Of a stretch of 39,797 nt of DNA, positions 1 to 8,178 are shown piece by piece. Source of the stretch: a virus; the IMG/VR virus record IMGVR_UViG_3300034071_000198, positions 1 through 39,797 of that record. One strand, given 5' to 3'. A program made the translations under genes and the position numbers. Each line of letters starts with the position of its first letter. Position 1 is the stretch's first letter. The notes under the pieces are model-generated. The model did not search any database. It had not been told where the DNA came from and was given only the letters and a program-made list of their open reading frames with translations.

Positions 1-1543
1 TTTCTGTTGTTCCTTCTGGAATTGTCTGAAAGGCTATGTCAACGCCATCAATAACGCGGAACATATCTATGTCACCTTGCAGTACATCCTCAAGACGAAT
101 CTTGATACGCTTCCATGCCTTATTCTCAAAGGTATCAAAGCGGATAATGCCTGTTGTAATTTCACCAGACTCAACAAAGTTAGTCTGGGACTCAACCCAT
201 AGTCCAGAGTTCTCAACAGTAAATGCTTTGTGGTCATTAGCAAATGTAGCAATGGACCAGACTGCACCAGTTATGCCTGATGCATAAACATCCTTGGCAT
301 AGGCATACTTGCCACTACTTAGTGGCGCACCAAGGTTGATTCGGATAAGTCCTGAGTATCCATCTACTTCGCTATTGACACCAGCATAGATAAACTCATT
401 GCTTGCAGTAAAGGCATAGATGTCATAGTCAGATTCATAAACCAATGGACCGTAAGACAGATTACCTTCGGCATCGGCAATAGCAATACGCACGCCTCGG
501 CTAGTACCAACAGCAACAAATGTACCAAGGTATCCATATAGGGCTGTAAGTTTTTCTCCTCGTGGCAAAACAAGTACTGTTGTCATGGTGCTAAGAGAAC
601 CTGCATTATCTACAGCAATCTTAAGGGCTAAGCCTTCATCACCTGAGAATCCACCAACATAGATAGCAGCGCTAGACTCTGTAATACCCATGAATCTAAA
701 TCCAATAGGCAAGGTACTACTTCCGTTTACAGCGGTAAGTGTACTGATGTTAATGCTTGAGCCTGTGTTGCGTACCAACTCATAGACGAATGTGTTTCTG
801 GCTGTGTCTGTAAAGGCAAGCATAAAGCGTTGCTTGACATAGGCAATAAATGCAGAGGTAGCATTGGCTGTGTTGATAGCGTAGTCCTGATGTAGCGCAG
901 GGCTGACTGCATCAAATGAATAACGCCATACCTTTGTAGGTGTAACCAACATAAGGTCGTTACCACCCATGGTGCCATAGAGAATTTCTTCTGTGATTTG
1001 GGTGTTGTTAATAACTGTCGTTGTTGTGCCAGCGGTAGTAGTAAGAGTCACGCGGGCTGTAACGGCTGCTGAGCCAGTCACCTTGACGAGATACTCAATA
1101 CCACTAATGATGGTTGAGAACACGCCAGAGCGAGCAGTGGATGCCTGTGACAATGATGTTGAGTGGAGCAGTTGCAACTGTCCTGGTGTCCATGGGTCAA
1201 TGCCTACTGAGTCAGAAAACTGAAACTTAACCTCATCAGGTGTGCCAACAATAGGCTCCTGGTATGTGATGCCACCACCTAAGTGGAAGGATGACTGCGA
1301 GCGAATCCAGTAGCCTGAACCAGATAGTGATTGCTCACCTGGGTCACGGGCATTGTCAAAGCGCTGAGTACGAAACTCTGCAGTCTGTCGCTTGTACGGA
1401 GTCTGGTCTGTGATGGCATAGATGAACGGCATGCCACCAATAGCAACATCAAACTTGTATGTGGTTGGGTCATAGTAAGTAGCGGTCCGACCAGACAGGT
1501 CAATTATCACGCGCTCGGATATATCAGGTGGGCGACTTGCCAC
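1..1543 (-). CDS. Tail nozzle-like virion protein, N-terminal part (gene crosses the window ends)
   Basis: An open minus-strand frame begins at a GTG at 1543, with an AAGGAGA ribosome site a few bases upstream, and runs off base 1. It continues in the same sense at 39797-39230, giving one protein of about 655 residues. The part here is rich in beta-strand repeats of aromatic and glycine residues (YGYLGTFVAVGTSRG type), suggesting a beta-propeller. In podoviruses the nozzle protein (T7 gp12 class) has this size, fold and place beside fibres. Function is inferred from composition and context; a tail hub or receptor-binding protein is the alternative. It lies downstream of the fibre genes and upstream of the lysis cassette once the genome is circularised. 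Confidence 0.6.
   Translation of the reverse strand, partial: MASRPPDISERVIIDLSGRTATYYDPTTYKFDVAIGGMPFIYAITDQTPYKRQTAEFRTQRFDNARDPGEQSLSGSGYWIRSQSSFHLGGGITYQEPIVGTPDEVKFQFSDSVGIDPWTPGQLQLLHSTSLSQASTARSGVFSTIISGIEYLVKVTGSAAVTARVTLTTTAGTTTTVINNTQITEEILYGTMGGNDLMLVTPTKVWRYSFDAVSPALHQDYAINTANATSAFIAYVKQRFMLAFTDTARNTFVYELVRNTGSSINISTLTAVNGSSTLPIGFRFMGITESSAAIYVGGFSGDEGLALKIAVDNAGSLSTMTTVLVLPRGEKLTALYGYLGTFVAVGTSRGVRIAIADAEGNLSYGPLVYESDYDIYAFTASNEFIYAGVNSEVDGYSGLIRINLGAPLSSGKYAYAKDVYASGITGAVWSIATFANDHKAFTVENSGLWVESQTNFVESGEITTGIIRFDTFENKAWKRIKIRLEDVLQGDIDMFRVIDGVDIAFQTIPEGTTE
21..146. repeat. Terminal direct repeat, left copy (126 bp)
   Basis: Bases 21-146 are identical to 39672-39797 as far as the end of the window. 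The 20 bases before the exact match (1-20 versus 39652-39671) match at 15 positions. The repeat lies inside the tail nozzle-like gene, not near terminase, which fits overlap from a circular or circularly permuted assembly better than a functional packaged end. Confidence 0.9.
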
Positions 1544-1602
1544 TATGTCTCCTTAGTTAGAAAAGTAATTGAGCAGTTTAAACGCATGCTCAGGCGTAGA
1601 TA

Positions 1603-1842
1603 TTAAGAAAGGGCTGCTTTAAGTTCTTCAAGCGATAGACCAACTGATGCTAGTTTTTCAGCAACTGTTGGTTCGGCAGGAGGTGTTGGATTATGTGCAG
1701 CCAACACTGTTTCTGCTTCTTCCCTAGTAGAAGGACCACTTACTACTAAGTCCTCACCTTTTTGATATAAATCAAAACCTGTTTCAGATTTAAAAATATC
1801 TGAGTCAAGTCTTTTGCTTGGCATTTGAAATAGGTGTTCCAT
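1603..1842 (-). CDS. Small fibre-associated helper-like protein (79 aa)
   Basis: Start ATG at 1842 follows AGGAGCGTAATT, which overlaps the end of the upstream fibre gene. The protein has a short beta-rich start, then a segment ending in AHNPTPP, then a helical C-terminus LASVGLSLEELKAALS. It is a paralogue of the 92-residue protein at 3669-3947: both carry a SG-x-(S/L)T-(R/K)EEA segment, an AHNP motif and the same type of C-terminal helix. Both sit directly downstream of a fibre-like gene. A fibre chaperone or fibre-bound cap is a reasonable guess, but no named family is recognised. Confidence 0.6.
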   Translation of the reverse strand: MEHLFQMPSKRLDSDIFKSETGFDLYQKGEDLVVSGPSTREEAETVLAAHNPTPPAEPTVAEKLASVGLSLEELKAALS

Positions 1843-1844
1843 AA

Positions 1845-2462
1845 TTACGCTCCTAGGTAAGTCATATAAAATGCTGCATAAACTGTTGGTGATGCGGTAT
1901 TATCATTTCGTATTGCAAACTCAATGTAATCCCCAGCAACAAGATTTACAACTCTTGAACCTGTTATTGATTGATTATTGCTAGCCATATTTGCTGCTTG
2001 TTGCATAAATCCTTGGTTGCCGCCTGGAGAACTTCCGTTTTTGTAATAGAATAATGTGAAACGAGTGCTTGAACCAACATCTAAAAAGGCAGCACCAGTT
2101 AAAAGATACTTTCCACCCAAGCCGCTTGGCACGGTAAATCTTGTTGTGTTTGTTGAGTTGTCGTGGAAGTTATTAGTATCTGCTATTTCCGAAGTAAAAG
2201 GTACAAGCAAGTCCACATTTGCTGTCATTGAAATTGTGCCTGAACTTCTTTCGCACATAGCACCAACAAAACTAGGACTAGCAGGTGTAGCCCATTTAAT
2301 TCCACCAGTAACGCTAGAGTCAGCAGTAAGGACTTGGTTGTTGCTTCCTACGGCTACACGAACAGGTGTATCGGCAGCATTACCTGCAATTAAATCACCC
2401 TTAGCATCAATAAGTGTTTCTTGAATACCCGAGAATGGTACGGGAAATACGCTAGATGACAT
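1845..2462 (-). CDS. Fibre-like protein with jelly-roll-type C-terminal domain (205 aa)
   Basis: The start overlaps the upstream stop as TAATG, with GGAGATTAACTA as ribosome site. Residues about 15-60 form the recurring fibre motif KGDLIAG...VAVGSNNQVLTAD...IKWATP. The rest resembles the C1q/TNF-like jelly rolls of phage adhesins: FHDNSTNTTRFTVPSGLGGKY followed by beta strands and a final TYLGA. The same domain ends the 299-residue protein at 3947-4846. A trimeric receptor-binding fibre tip is inferred. The last codons (CTAGGAGCGTAA) also provide the ribosome site of the next gene. Confidence 0.7.
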   Translation of the reverse strand: MSSSVFPVPFSGIQETLIDAKGDLIAGNAADTPVRVAVGSNNQVLTADSSVTGGIKWATPASPSFVGAMCERSSGTISMTANVDLLVPFTSEIADTNNFHDNSTNTTRFTVPSGLGGKYLLTGAAFLDVGSSTRFTLFYYKNGSSPGGNQGFMQQAANMASNNQSITGSRVVNLVAGDYIEFAIRNDNTASPTVYAAFYMTYLGA

Positions 2463-2764
2463 TAGTTAATCTCCACTCCGCTAATATGGAAGTCAACTGA
2501 TGTAGATGATGCGCTTCCTTTGATTGTTTGGTTTGCAGGCAATACCTGCTTTAAGTCAAAAAATGCTGACGAGTTTGCTGACACTGCTACTGACCCTAGT
2601 AGGTCAATATCATTGAGCAATACGCTAGCAGTTACTGCTGATGTTGTTGGGTTGCAGATAACAATGTTAGTTATCACTGCTGTAGTTCCAGCAGGTGTTG
2701 TGTACACCGTTGTGCTTGTTGTTGCTGCTGCTGTACGAGCCAGCACTTTACTTACTGTAGCCAT
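2462..2764 (-). CDS. Small beta-sandwich tail protein (100 aa)
   Basis: This compact protein is rich in Thr, Ser and Val, with the pattern TTVYTTPAGTTAVITNIVIC...DLKQVLPANQTIKGSAS...VDFHISGVEI. Such domains are common as stand-alone proteins or fibre modules in phage tail loci and are predicted to be beta sandwiches. The exact role, whether decoration or receptor contact, is not known. It starts at ATG 2764 with AAAGGTAG upstream, and its stop overlaps the start of the next fibre gene. Confidence 0.6.
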   Translation of the reverse strand: MATVSKVLARTAAATTSTTVYTTPAGTTAVITNIVICNPTTSAVTASVLLNDIDLLGSVAVSANSSAFFDLKQVLPANQTIKGSASSTSVDFHISGVEIN

Positions 2765-2788
2765 TAGTTACTACCTTTCGTTATTAGA

Positions 2789-3001
2789 TTAGGATAAAAG
2801 AAGTTTTGCTTCGTCTGCAGTAATACCAAGACGAGCAAGTAAAGCAGTGCGAGCAATTTCATCTTGTTCACGCTTGGCTTGCTCTGCAATCAAAGATTCT
2901 TCTCGCGCTTGCATCTCTGCTAATTCCTCAGCAGTAAGTGGCACAAGAGTTTCTTCTCCTGTTTCACAGTTTACTTGTAGTGATTCCATTTTTATGTCCA
3001 T
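2789..3001 (-). CDS. Small helical protein paired with the upstream fibre gene (70 aa)
   Basis: The gene overlaps the end of the 225-residue fibre gene by 10 bases. Its first part carries acidic heptad-like segments (EELAEMQAREESLIAEQAKREQ), and it ends in ARLGITADEAKLLLS. That ending resembles the C-terminal helix of the other two small fibre-paired proteins (1603-1842 and 3669-3947). An alternative ATG lies at 2989; neither start has a strong ribosome site, so translational coupling is likely. A fibre-assembly or tail-assembly helper is inferred from position and the shared terminus. Confidence 0.5.
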   Translation of the reverse strand: MDIKMESLQVNCETGEETLVPLTAEELAEMQAREESLIAEQAKREQDEIARTALLARLGITADEAKLLLS

Positions 3002-3669
3002 CCGTATAGAGTTGCGCGAGTACCAGCAGCGTGATTGCCTGCATTTGAATAGAGTTTAATGCTTGTAATAGCAGCAGTATTTTTCCAACGACCCCAACCA
3101 GAACCAAAGCCAGGAGCATCAGTCCAAGAGCCACCAGTAAAAACCATTCCTTTATGCAGTGTTGTTGCCTTGTAATTAAAAAATGTCATTTCAATAGAAC
3201 TAAGAGAATTTGCTTGTGCTTGACCACACCAAATATTTCCTAGTTCAATTTGACTTTGAGAGTTTTGTCCTTCTAATGTGACCGTTGCACCTGGTCCTGC
3301 GTATTTTGACATAGTAGAAAAACTGTAATTTCCAGCAGTGTCACCATTTACTTGAACATAAAAAGCAGCACCATTAAATGATGCGCTAGCAGCAGTTCCA
3401 GAGATTACTATTTTTAAGTGATTGTATGTTGACGGGATAGAACTGAATGTAATATCTGCTGTAGATGTTGTTAGTGTTGTATCAGCAATCTGTGTCATTG
3501 CTCCACTTGAAACTGTAGCCCAAGCGGGAATACCACCTGAAACAGACAATACCTGACCAGTAGAACCAATGCCTAAGCGTGCTGGTGTTGCAGCAGCAGA
3601 GGCATAATAAGTATCACCCGTAGTTGTGAGTAACCCATCAATGTTTGCTACATCTCTACTGCGTGTCAT
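2992..3669 (-). CDS. Fibre-like protein (225 aa)
   Basis: The start overlaps the upstream stop as TAATG after GGGAGTAACTA. Residues about 10-50 contain the shared fibre motif (ARLGIGSTGQVLSVSGGIPAW). The rest is a widespread phage C-terminal domain with ADTTLTTSTADITFSSIPSTY near its start, NGDTAGNYSF in the middle, and a WKNTAAITSIKLYSNAGNHA stretch before a final ATLYGWT. This domain is typical of short tail-fibre or appendage tips. Function as a receptor-contact protein is inferred. Confidence 0.7.
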   Translation of the reverse strand: MTRSRDVANIDGLLTTTGDTYYASAAATPARLGIGSTGQVLSVSGGIPAWATVSSGAMTQIADTTLTTSTADITFSSIPSTYNHLKIVISGTAASASFNGAAFYVQVNGDTAGNYSFSTMSKYAGPGATVTLEGQNSQSQIELGNIWCGQAQANSLSSIEMTFFNYKATTLHKGMVFTGGSWTDAPGFGSGWGRWKNTAAITSIKLYSNAGNHAAGTRATLYGWT

Positions 3670-3947
3670 TAGTTACTCCCTAGTCCAAGTGCTTTAAGGT
3701 CATCTGTGGTTAAACCAAGCGCTGCAAGTTTTGCTTCTGCTGCAGCCTTTGCTGCTTGTGTTTCATTTTCTTTGATAATTGGGTCAGGCGGGTTATGAGC
3801 ATCTAACAATGTTTGTGCTTCTTCTTTTGTTAAATCTCCGCTAACCCATAAATATCCATCTTCAATATAAAGAGAACAATTTGGATTCTCTTTCTCAAAG
3901 AGTAAAGAATCAAGTGGCTTTGTAACTAAATCAAATGAGTGTTTCAT
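3669..3947 (-). CDS. Small fibre-associated helper-like protein (92 aa)
   Basis: This is a paralogue of the 79-residue protein at 1603-1842. Residues 1-50 share the DSLLFE...LYIEDGYLWVSGDLTKEEAQ pattern, followed by an AHNPPDP motif. An Ala/Lys-rich helix then leads to LAALGLTTDDLKALGLGSN. The start ATG overlaps the TAA of the 299-residue fibre gene, whose last codons (GGGAGCATAA) hold the ribosome site. Pairing with the fibre gene suggests a chaperone or cap, but this is inference. Confidence 0.6.
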   Translation of the reverse strand: MKHSFDLVTKPLDSLLFEKENPNCSLYIEDGYLWVSGDLTKEEAQTLLDAHNPPDPIIKENETQAAKAAAEAKLAALGLTTDDLKALGLGSN

Positions 3948-4846
3948 TATGCTCCCAAGTATCCTATGTCGAAGCGCCCTGCTTCTAGATTGCGCGAAGT
4001 TGTTGCTGTTTGAACAACCTGTAGTTGGACATAATCCCCAACTGCTAAATCAAGAATAGCCCCAAAACTAAGTTGAGTGCGATTTATGTTTGAGTCTCCT
4101 GTACCAGTTACATTGTAATAACCGTAACTTGACCCATTGATAGCGTTGCCATTCACATTGATTCTTGTGTAAAAATTAGGTACTACATCTACACCCAAAG
4201 TTCCAGTAACTAAGTACTTTCCTGCTTTACCACTTGGAATAGTCATTCGACTTGTGTTAGTTGATGTACTGTGAAAACCATCACTGTCAAAATTTTCATT
4301 GGCAAAGTCAACTGTTGTAAGTGTACTTGCAGTAATTGATTGACTGCCTGATACATAAGCACTTGCACCAACAAATGATGCTGCGGGTGCAGCACCCCAA
4401 GTAGGAACTCCACCAGATACAGTCAATAGTTGACCAGTTGAACCAACACCTAAACGACCTACCGCTCCAGCAGATGTACCAACAATCAAGTCACCATTAG
4501 CAGTTACGGTAGATAGTGGTACTGCTCCAGTTACAGAGAACGCATTGACTGTAGTAACAGTTGCAATGTCTCCAGCAACAAGTGCTGTTATGCCAGTAAT
4601 AGATGTACCGTTGGTTGCTGTGTAATCAGAACCTCTTACTTGCAGTACGCCGTTGATAAAGAATTGTTCCTGTCCTGGAGTATAAGCAAGAGTTGTAGAT
4701 GAGTCGCTACTACCAGTTAGTGATGTCTCACCACCTGATGCAGTCTTTACCCAAGTAGTAATACTTGAAGAAGTTGCTGCTGCTCCTTGAGCGCCTAACC
4801 CTGCGACAGTATCCCAGGAGGTTCCGTTATATCTTTTGACTGCCAT
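3947..4846 (-). CDS. Fibre-like protein with jelly-roll-type C-terminal domain (299 aa)
   Basis: The N-terminus begins MAVKRYNGTSWDTVAG, a small attachment motif found at the start of many modular phage fibres. Residues about 30-110 form a beta-rich shaft (FFINGVLQVRGSDYTATNGT). Then comes the shared motif GDLIVGTSAGAVGRLGVGST, and finally a jelly-roll-like domain with FHSTSTNTSRMTIPSGKAGKY that ends in GYLGA. That final domain is homologous to the one in 1845-2462. The ribosome site GGGAGCATACTAAT lies over the end of the upstream gene. An adhesin role is inferred. Confidence 0.7.
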   Translation of the reverse strand: MAVKRYNGTSWDTVAGLGAQGAAATSSSITTWVKTASGGETSLTGSSDSSTTLAYTPGQEQFFINGVLQVRGSDYTATNGTSITGITALVAGDIATVTTVNAFSVTGAVPLSTVTANGDLIVGTSAGAVGRLGVGSTGQLLTVSGGVPTWGAAPAASFVGASAYVSGSQSITASTLTTVDFANENFDSDGFHSTSTNTSRMTIPSGKAGKYLVTGTLGVDVVPNFYTRINVNGNAINGSSYGYYNVTGTGDSNINRTQLSFGAILDLAVGDYVQLQVVQTATTSRNLEAGRFDIGYLGA

Positions 4847-4847
4847 A

Positions 4848-6845
4848 TTAGTATGCTCCCATAAGTGTCATAGTGCGTAGGTCAGGGTCTGTTTCGCTAG
4901 ACTCATCAATCCACACATCGCCTGTTTCTGGAGATGATGGAGTTGTTGTTCCAACAAAGATTCTTTTTCCTGGGTCAGCATCTGTTACTGTGATTGGTGA
5001 AACTACAACAGTTCCAGTTGTTGCTGTGCTTGTACCCATTCCATCAAAGTCAATGAAATCATAAGTTGCAGCAGCGCCACCATCAATCTTGACTTGGCTT
5101 CCGCCTGATGGAGCAGCAATCCATTGCAATCCAGTAGTAGTTGCACTTGCTACAGATAGTAGATAACCATTGGTTGATGCCACTGTAAGAATTGCAGAAC
5201 TGTCTGCGCCTGTGCCAACAATCAAATCACCTTTGGCGTTTGTATCAAGTCCTAGAGTTACACTGCCAGATGTTCCCCCACCTTGCAATCCATTTCCTGC
5301 TACTACTGCGGTTATATCTCCAGTAGATGTAAAGACTTGCCATGATGATGAGCCACCATTCCAGACATACATGTTGTAATCTGTAGTGTTGTAATAGATA
5401 ACGCCATTGGTTAATGGGTTGCCATCATTGTCAACTGTAGGTGGTGTTGACTTTGGACCAAGGTAACGGTCATCAAAAGAATCCCAAGCAGCCTCTGCTG
5501 ATGTAGCACTTGCTGCTGCGCTTGTTGCAGATGTAGCCGCTGCTGTTGCAGATGCTGCTGCAGAAGTAGCAGAAGTAGCAGCAGCAGATGCAGATGTAGC
5601 AGAAGCCGTTGCCGATGAAGCAGCAGATGTTGCGCTTGTGGCTGCAGCGGTTGCTGATGCAGATGCGCTTGTTGCTGATGTAGCAGCATCTGCAGCGGAT
5701 GCTGCAGCAGCAGATGTAGAAGCAGCAGCAGAAGCAGCACTTGTTGCTGCAGCCGTTGCACTTGCTGCAGCGCTAGTAGCACTTGTTGCAGCAGCAGTTG
5801 CGCTGTTAGCAGCAGAGGTTGCATACCCTGCGATTGTTGCGACAGATGCAGCAGCAGTTGCAGCCGAAGCAGCAGCGCTGGTAGCACTGGTAGCAGCAGC
5901 CGTAGCAGATGCACCAGCGCTTGTAGCGCTAGTTGCTGCAGCAGTAGCAGAAGCCGCTGCTGAGGTAGCACTTGTTGCAGCAGCGCTTGCGCTGGTTGCA
6001 GAAGCAGAAGCAGATGATGCAGATGCTGTTGCGCTAGATGCAGCACTGGTCGCTGATGTTGCAGCACTTGTTGCGCTAACTGCAGCAGAGGCTGCACTAA
6101 TAGCAGCAGATGTTGCTGAACCAAGGATACTATCTACATAAATCTTAGGTGTAGCAGATGAGTCAACCATACCTGCGCTGGATAGACCAGTAATAACTGG
6201 ACTGCCTGAGATAGTAGGGCTAACAAAAGTTGCAGCAGATGCTGTGAATGAACCAGTGAATGTGCTAGTTGAAATAGTAGAACTTGTTATAGTTGCAGAT
6301 GTAACTGTTCCACCAGTAATAGTGGCAGTTGAAGTTACTGCTCCACTGATAGTAGCGCCAGCAATGATTGGTGTAGTAAGAGTCTTGCGTGTTAATGTCT
6401 GCTCTTTAAGAGTACCAACCACAACACCATCGCCAGTTTGAATACCGTGAACATGTGTCTGATTAGCAGCAATAAGAATTGTCTGGTCAATGTCATAACC
6501 ACGAGCAGCAATGTGATTTTCTGATTCACGGAAGTCGCGACCTGAAACACCATGTCTTACGACAGCACCAGCAGAGTGGGCTACAGCCTGTGTATTGTCA
6601 GAGCCACGAATTACACTAAGCGTTGTTCCACTACCAGCGGTTACTGTAACAACTTCTTCTTTAGATGTATCTGGGTCAACAATAAGAGTGTATGGGTAAT
6701 TAGTTGGGAAACCAGATACTGAACCAACGATAAACGAAGTGTTCGCCTGTCCCTGTGATTGTGCGGGAATTGATGAACCGAGCGCGGTTTCAACTGCTGT
6801 TGAGGAGTAGTACCGCGCTGGGGAGCCTGGGTCGCCTGCTGCCAT
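4848..6845 (-). CDS. Long tail fibre with Ala/Ser/Thr-rich repetitive shaft (665 aa)
   Basis: Residues 1-130 form a beta-rich N-terminal domain (PNYPYTLIVDPDTSKEEVVTV is typical of fibre attachment regions). Residues about 140-215 contain short beta-helix-like repeats (TISGAVTSTATITGGTVTSA). Residues about 240-450 are almost only Ala, Ser and Thr in SATSAAASATAAAT units, as in lambda Stf-type fibre shafts. A conserved module (AWDSFDDRYLGPKSTPPTVD and a YNTTDYNMYVWNG segment) follows, then the shared GDLIVGTGADSSAIL motif. It is the longest fibre and heads the fibre block, so it probably anchors the others. Start ATG at 6845 has AAGGCAG upstream. Confidence 0.8.
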   Translation of the reverse strand: MAAGDPGSPARYYSSTAVETALGSSIPAQSQGQANTSFIVGSVSGFPTNYPYTLIVDPDTSKEEVVTVTAGSGTTLSVIRGSDNTQAVAHSAGAVVRHGVSGRDFRESENHIAARGYDIDQTILIAANQTHVHGIQTGDGVVVGTLKEQTLTRKTLTTPIIAGATISGAVTSTATITGGTVTSATITSSTISTSTFTGSFTASAATFVSPTISGSPVITGLSSAGMVDSSATPKIYVDSILGSATSAAISAASAAVSATSAATSATSAASSATASASSASASATSASAAATSATSAAASATAAATSATSAGASATAAATSATSAAASAATAAASVATIAGYATSAANSATAAATSATSAAASATAAATSAASAAASTSAAAASAADAATSATSASASATAAATSATSAASSATASATSASAAATSATSAAASATAAATSATSAAASATSAEAAWDSFDDRYLGPKSTPPTVDNDGNPLTNGVIYYNTTDYNMYVWNGGSSSWQVFTSTGDITAVVAGNGLQGGGTSGSVTLGLDTNAKGDLIVGTGADSSAILTVASTNGYLLSVASATTTGLQWIAAPSGGSQVKIDGGAAATYDFIDFDGMGTSTATTGTVVVSPITVTDADPGKRIFVGTTTPSSPETGDVWIDESSETDPDLRTMTLMGAY
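5480..6130 (-). repeat. Ala/Ser/Thr-coding repeat tract of the tail fibre
   Basis: About 650 bases of degenerate GCA/GCT, ACT/ACA and TCT/AGC codons encode repeated SATSAAASATAAAT-type units in the fibre shaft. Low complexity on both strands produces long antisense open frames made of Ala/Val or Leu/Gln, which I treat as artefacts. The tract could expand or contract and so change shaft length. Confidence 0.75.
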
Positions 6846-6854
6846 TTATCTGCC

Positions 6855-7748
6855 TTATCTCTGGTAGTGGGAACGAAGTGGATGTTGACGGCGCTGGTTG
6901 TCCGCTACTTCATTTAAACGCTGCTGGTAAATGTTGTATAGGAATCTGGAAGCGTTCTGTCCAGAACCTACTGGTGTTACGCCATCAAAAATATCTGCTG
7001 CTGCAGATTGTGGACCAAGGCGTGATGGGTCTAAGAATGAAACCATACGGAAGGCTGCGCCATAGATGACGACATCTTCTGAGTATGATGGTAAACCTGT
7101 AGTTGTTGCGTAATCATCATCTTCATCTACTAACAATGTAGGGCGCTTCTTGTATGCCACATGCACTGTCTGTCCAGGAGTAATACCTGAGTAAATACTG
7201 ATGCTGCGAGCAGTTGCAAAAGCATCTGTGTCTGCTGTGTGGTCTAGTGTGTAGCCACGAACTGGAAACCATTCACGAGATGGTCCAACTGTTGAGTAAG
7301 ACACACCAAGAACTGCCTGGAAATCTGCTGGCAACTGGTAAGTAGTGCGTGCTGCGATGAAGGGGAAGTCAGTTGTGCCAGTGGCAAATACCATTGGGTA
7401 CATAGCATCAATAGTGTTATTGATTGCCTTCTTGATTTCTGCTCGTGGAAAGATTGGGCTGGCAATTACCTTTGCATTTTCTTCGTGTGCTGCAGGTGTG
7501 GTGCCACGCTGTCCACGACCCCATGGGGTAAGTGTCAATGTGTTGGCTACATTGTCTGTACTGTTGACAAATACAATTTCATCGTTAATCTGTACAAAGC
7601 CACGACCCATACCTGTTGCATCTGCAATAGATAGTGTTGTTGTAGTGGATGATGCAGGTGATGTTAGCCAACTGGTTGGCTCAACATTGTCTGTGTATCC
7701 ATGAAGAACTGAATCAACACGCTCAATTAAATCTAAATATGAACTCAT
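6855..7748 (-). CDS. Putative head-tail adaptor or tail tubular protein (297 aa)
   Basis: The protein starts SSYLDLIERVDSVLHGY, followed by a beta-rich domain containing WGRGQRGTTPAAHEENAKV (residues about 75-95). A helical segment with RAEIKKAINNTIDAMYP comes next, then a beta region (TTYQLPADFQAVLGVSYS). Its last 60 residues are helical with a basic end. Proteins with this mixture in podovirus neck regions act as head-tail adaptors or tail tube parts (T7 gp11 class). I assign it by size, position between head genes and fibres, and composition; no catalytic motif is visible. Confidence 0.5.
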   Translation of the reverse strand: MSSYLDLIERVDSVLHGYTDNVEPTSWLTSPASSTTTTLSIADATGMGRGFVQINDEIVFVNSTDNVANTLTLTPWGRGQRGTTPAAHEENAKVIASPIFPRAEIKKAINNTIDAMYPMVFATGTTDFPFIAARTTYQLPADFQAVLGVSYSTVGPSREWFPVRGYTLDHTADTDAFATARSISIYSGITPGQTVHVAYKKRPTLLVDEDDDYATTTGLPSYSEDVVIYGAAFRMVSFLDPSRLGPQSAAADIFDGVTPVGSGQNASRFLYNIYQQRLNEVADNQRRQHPLRSHYQR

Positions 7749-8020
7749 AGGTTAATGCTCCTCAATGCTACGACTCCTGATAATCCAGTGGTTCCTGCTA
7801 ACTCATTGCAGATAGCATTAAAGTCTTTGTAGTTAGTAGGCTGGCGAGTTGAACTTGCCTTGTAATTCAGGGCAGCAATAAGACCCAAGCCATTGGTACC
7901 AGCCCATGCATTGGCAGCACCTTGTTCAGATTCATATGCTGTCATTACTGGGTATGTACCACCATTGGCTAAACGATTGAGTTCGTCTGCTAGTGAACTT
8001 CCTGCTACTCCTGTTGCCAT
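7745..8020 (-). CDS. Small conserved virion-region protein (91 aa)
   Basis: The sequence LADELNRLANGGTYPVMTAY, followed by the Gly/Ala-rich AWAGTNGLGLIAALNYKAS, is a recognisable small-protein type next to neck genes in phages of uncultured aquatic bacteria. The function is unknown. Its ATG overlaps the upstream TAA (TAATG), and its end overlaps the next gene start by 4 bases. It is therefore tightly coupled to the neck gene and may be a connector or completion protein. Confidence 0.55.
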   Translation of the reverse strand: MATGVAGSSLADELNRLANGGTYPVMTAYESEQGAANAWAGTNGLGLIAALNYKASSTRQPTNYKDFNAICNELAGTTGLSGVVALRSINL

Positions 8021-8178
8021 TACTTAGCCTTTCTCTTTGCTGCTGCGTTATCCACGAGGTTTGGGTAAGGGCGACCAGCCTTCTTAGCAGCAGCCTTAGC
8101 CTTTGCCTTCTGTGCTGGTGTTAGTGGTGTTGACTTCTTCTTTGGATTTTTTGTATCCCAAAATGCTTTCTTCTTCAC
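8020..8178 (-). CDS. Tiny basic Lys/Ala-rich protein (52 aa)
   Basis: The start is a GTG at 8178 overlapping the TGA of the upstream gene, with AAGGTGA just before. The product starts MKKKAFWDTKNPKKKSTPLT, contains Lys/Ala repeats (AQKAKAKAAAKKAGR) and ends in AAAKRKAK. It is one of three short, very basic proteins encoded in a row between head and tail genes. A DNA-binding or condensing role in the head is plausible. No family is recognised. Confidence 0.6.
   Translation of the reverse strand: MKKKAFWDTKNPKKKSTPLTPAQKAKAKAAAKKAGRPYPNLVDNAAAKRKAK

Noticed and set aside
5411-6124. 237-codon Leu/Gln-rich frame on the same strand as the fibre
   Set aside because: It is a shifted reading of the same low-complexity repeat; the frame of the 665-residue fibre has the conserved domains.
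5638-6141. 167-codon Ala/Val frame antisense to the tail fibre
   Set aside because: It is a by-product of the repetitive Ala/Ser/Thr codons on the other strand.
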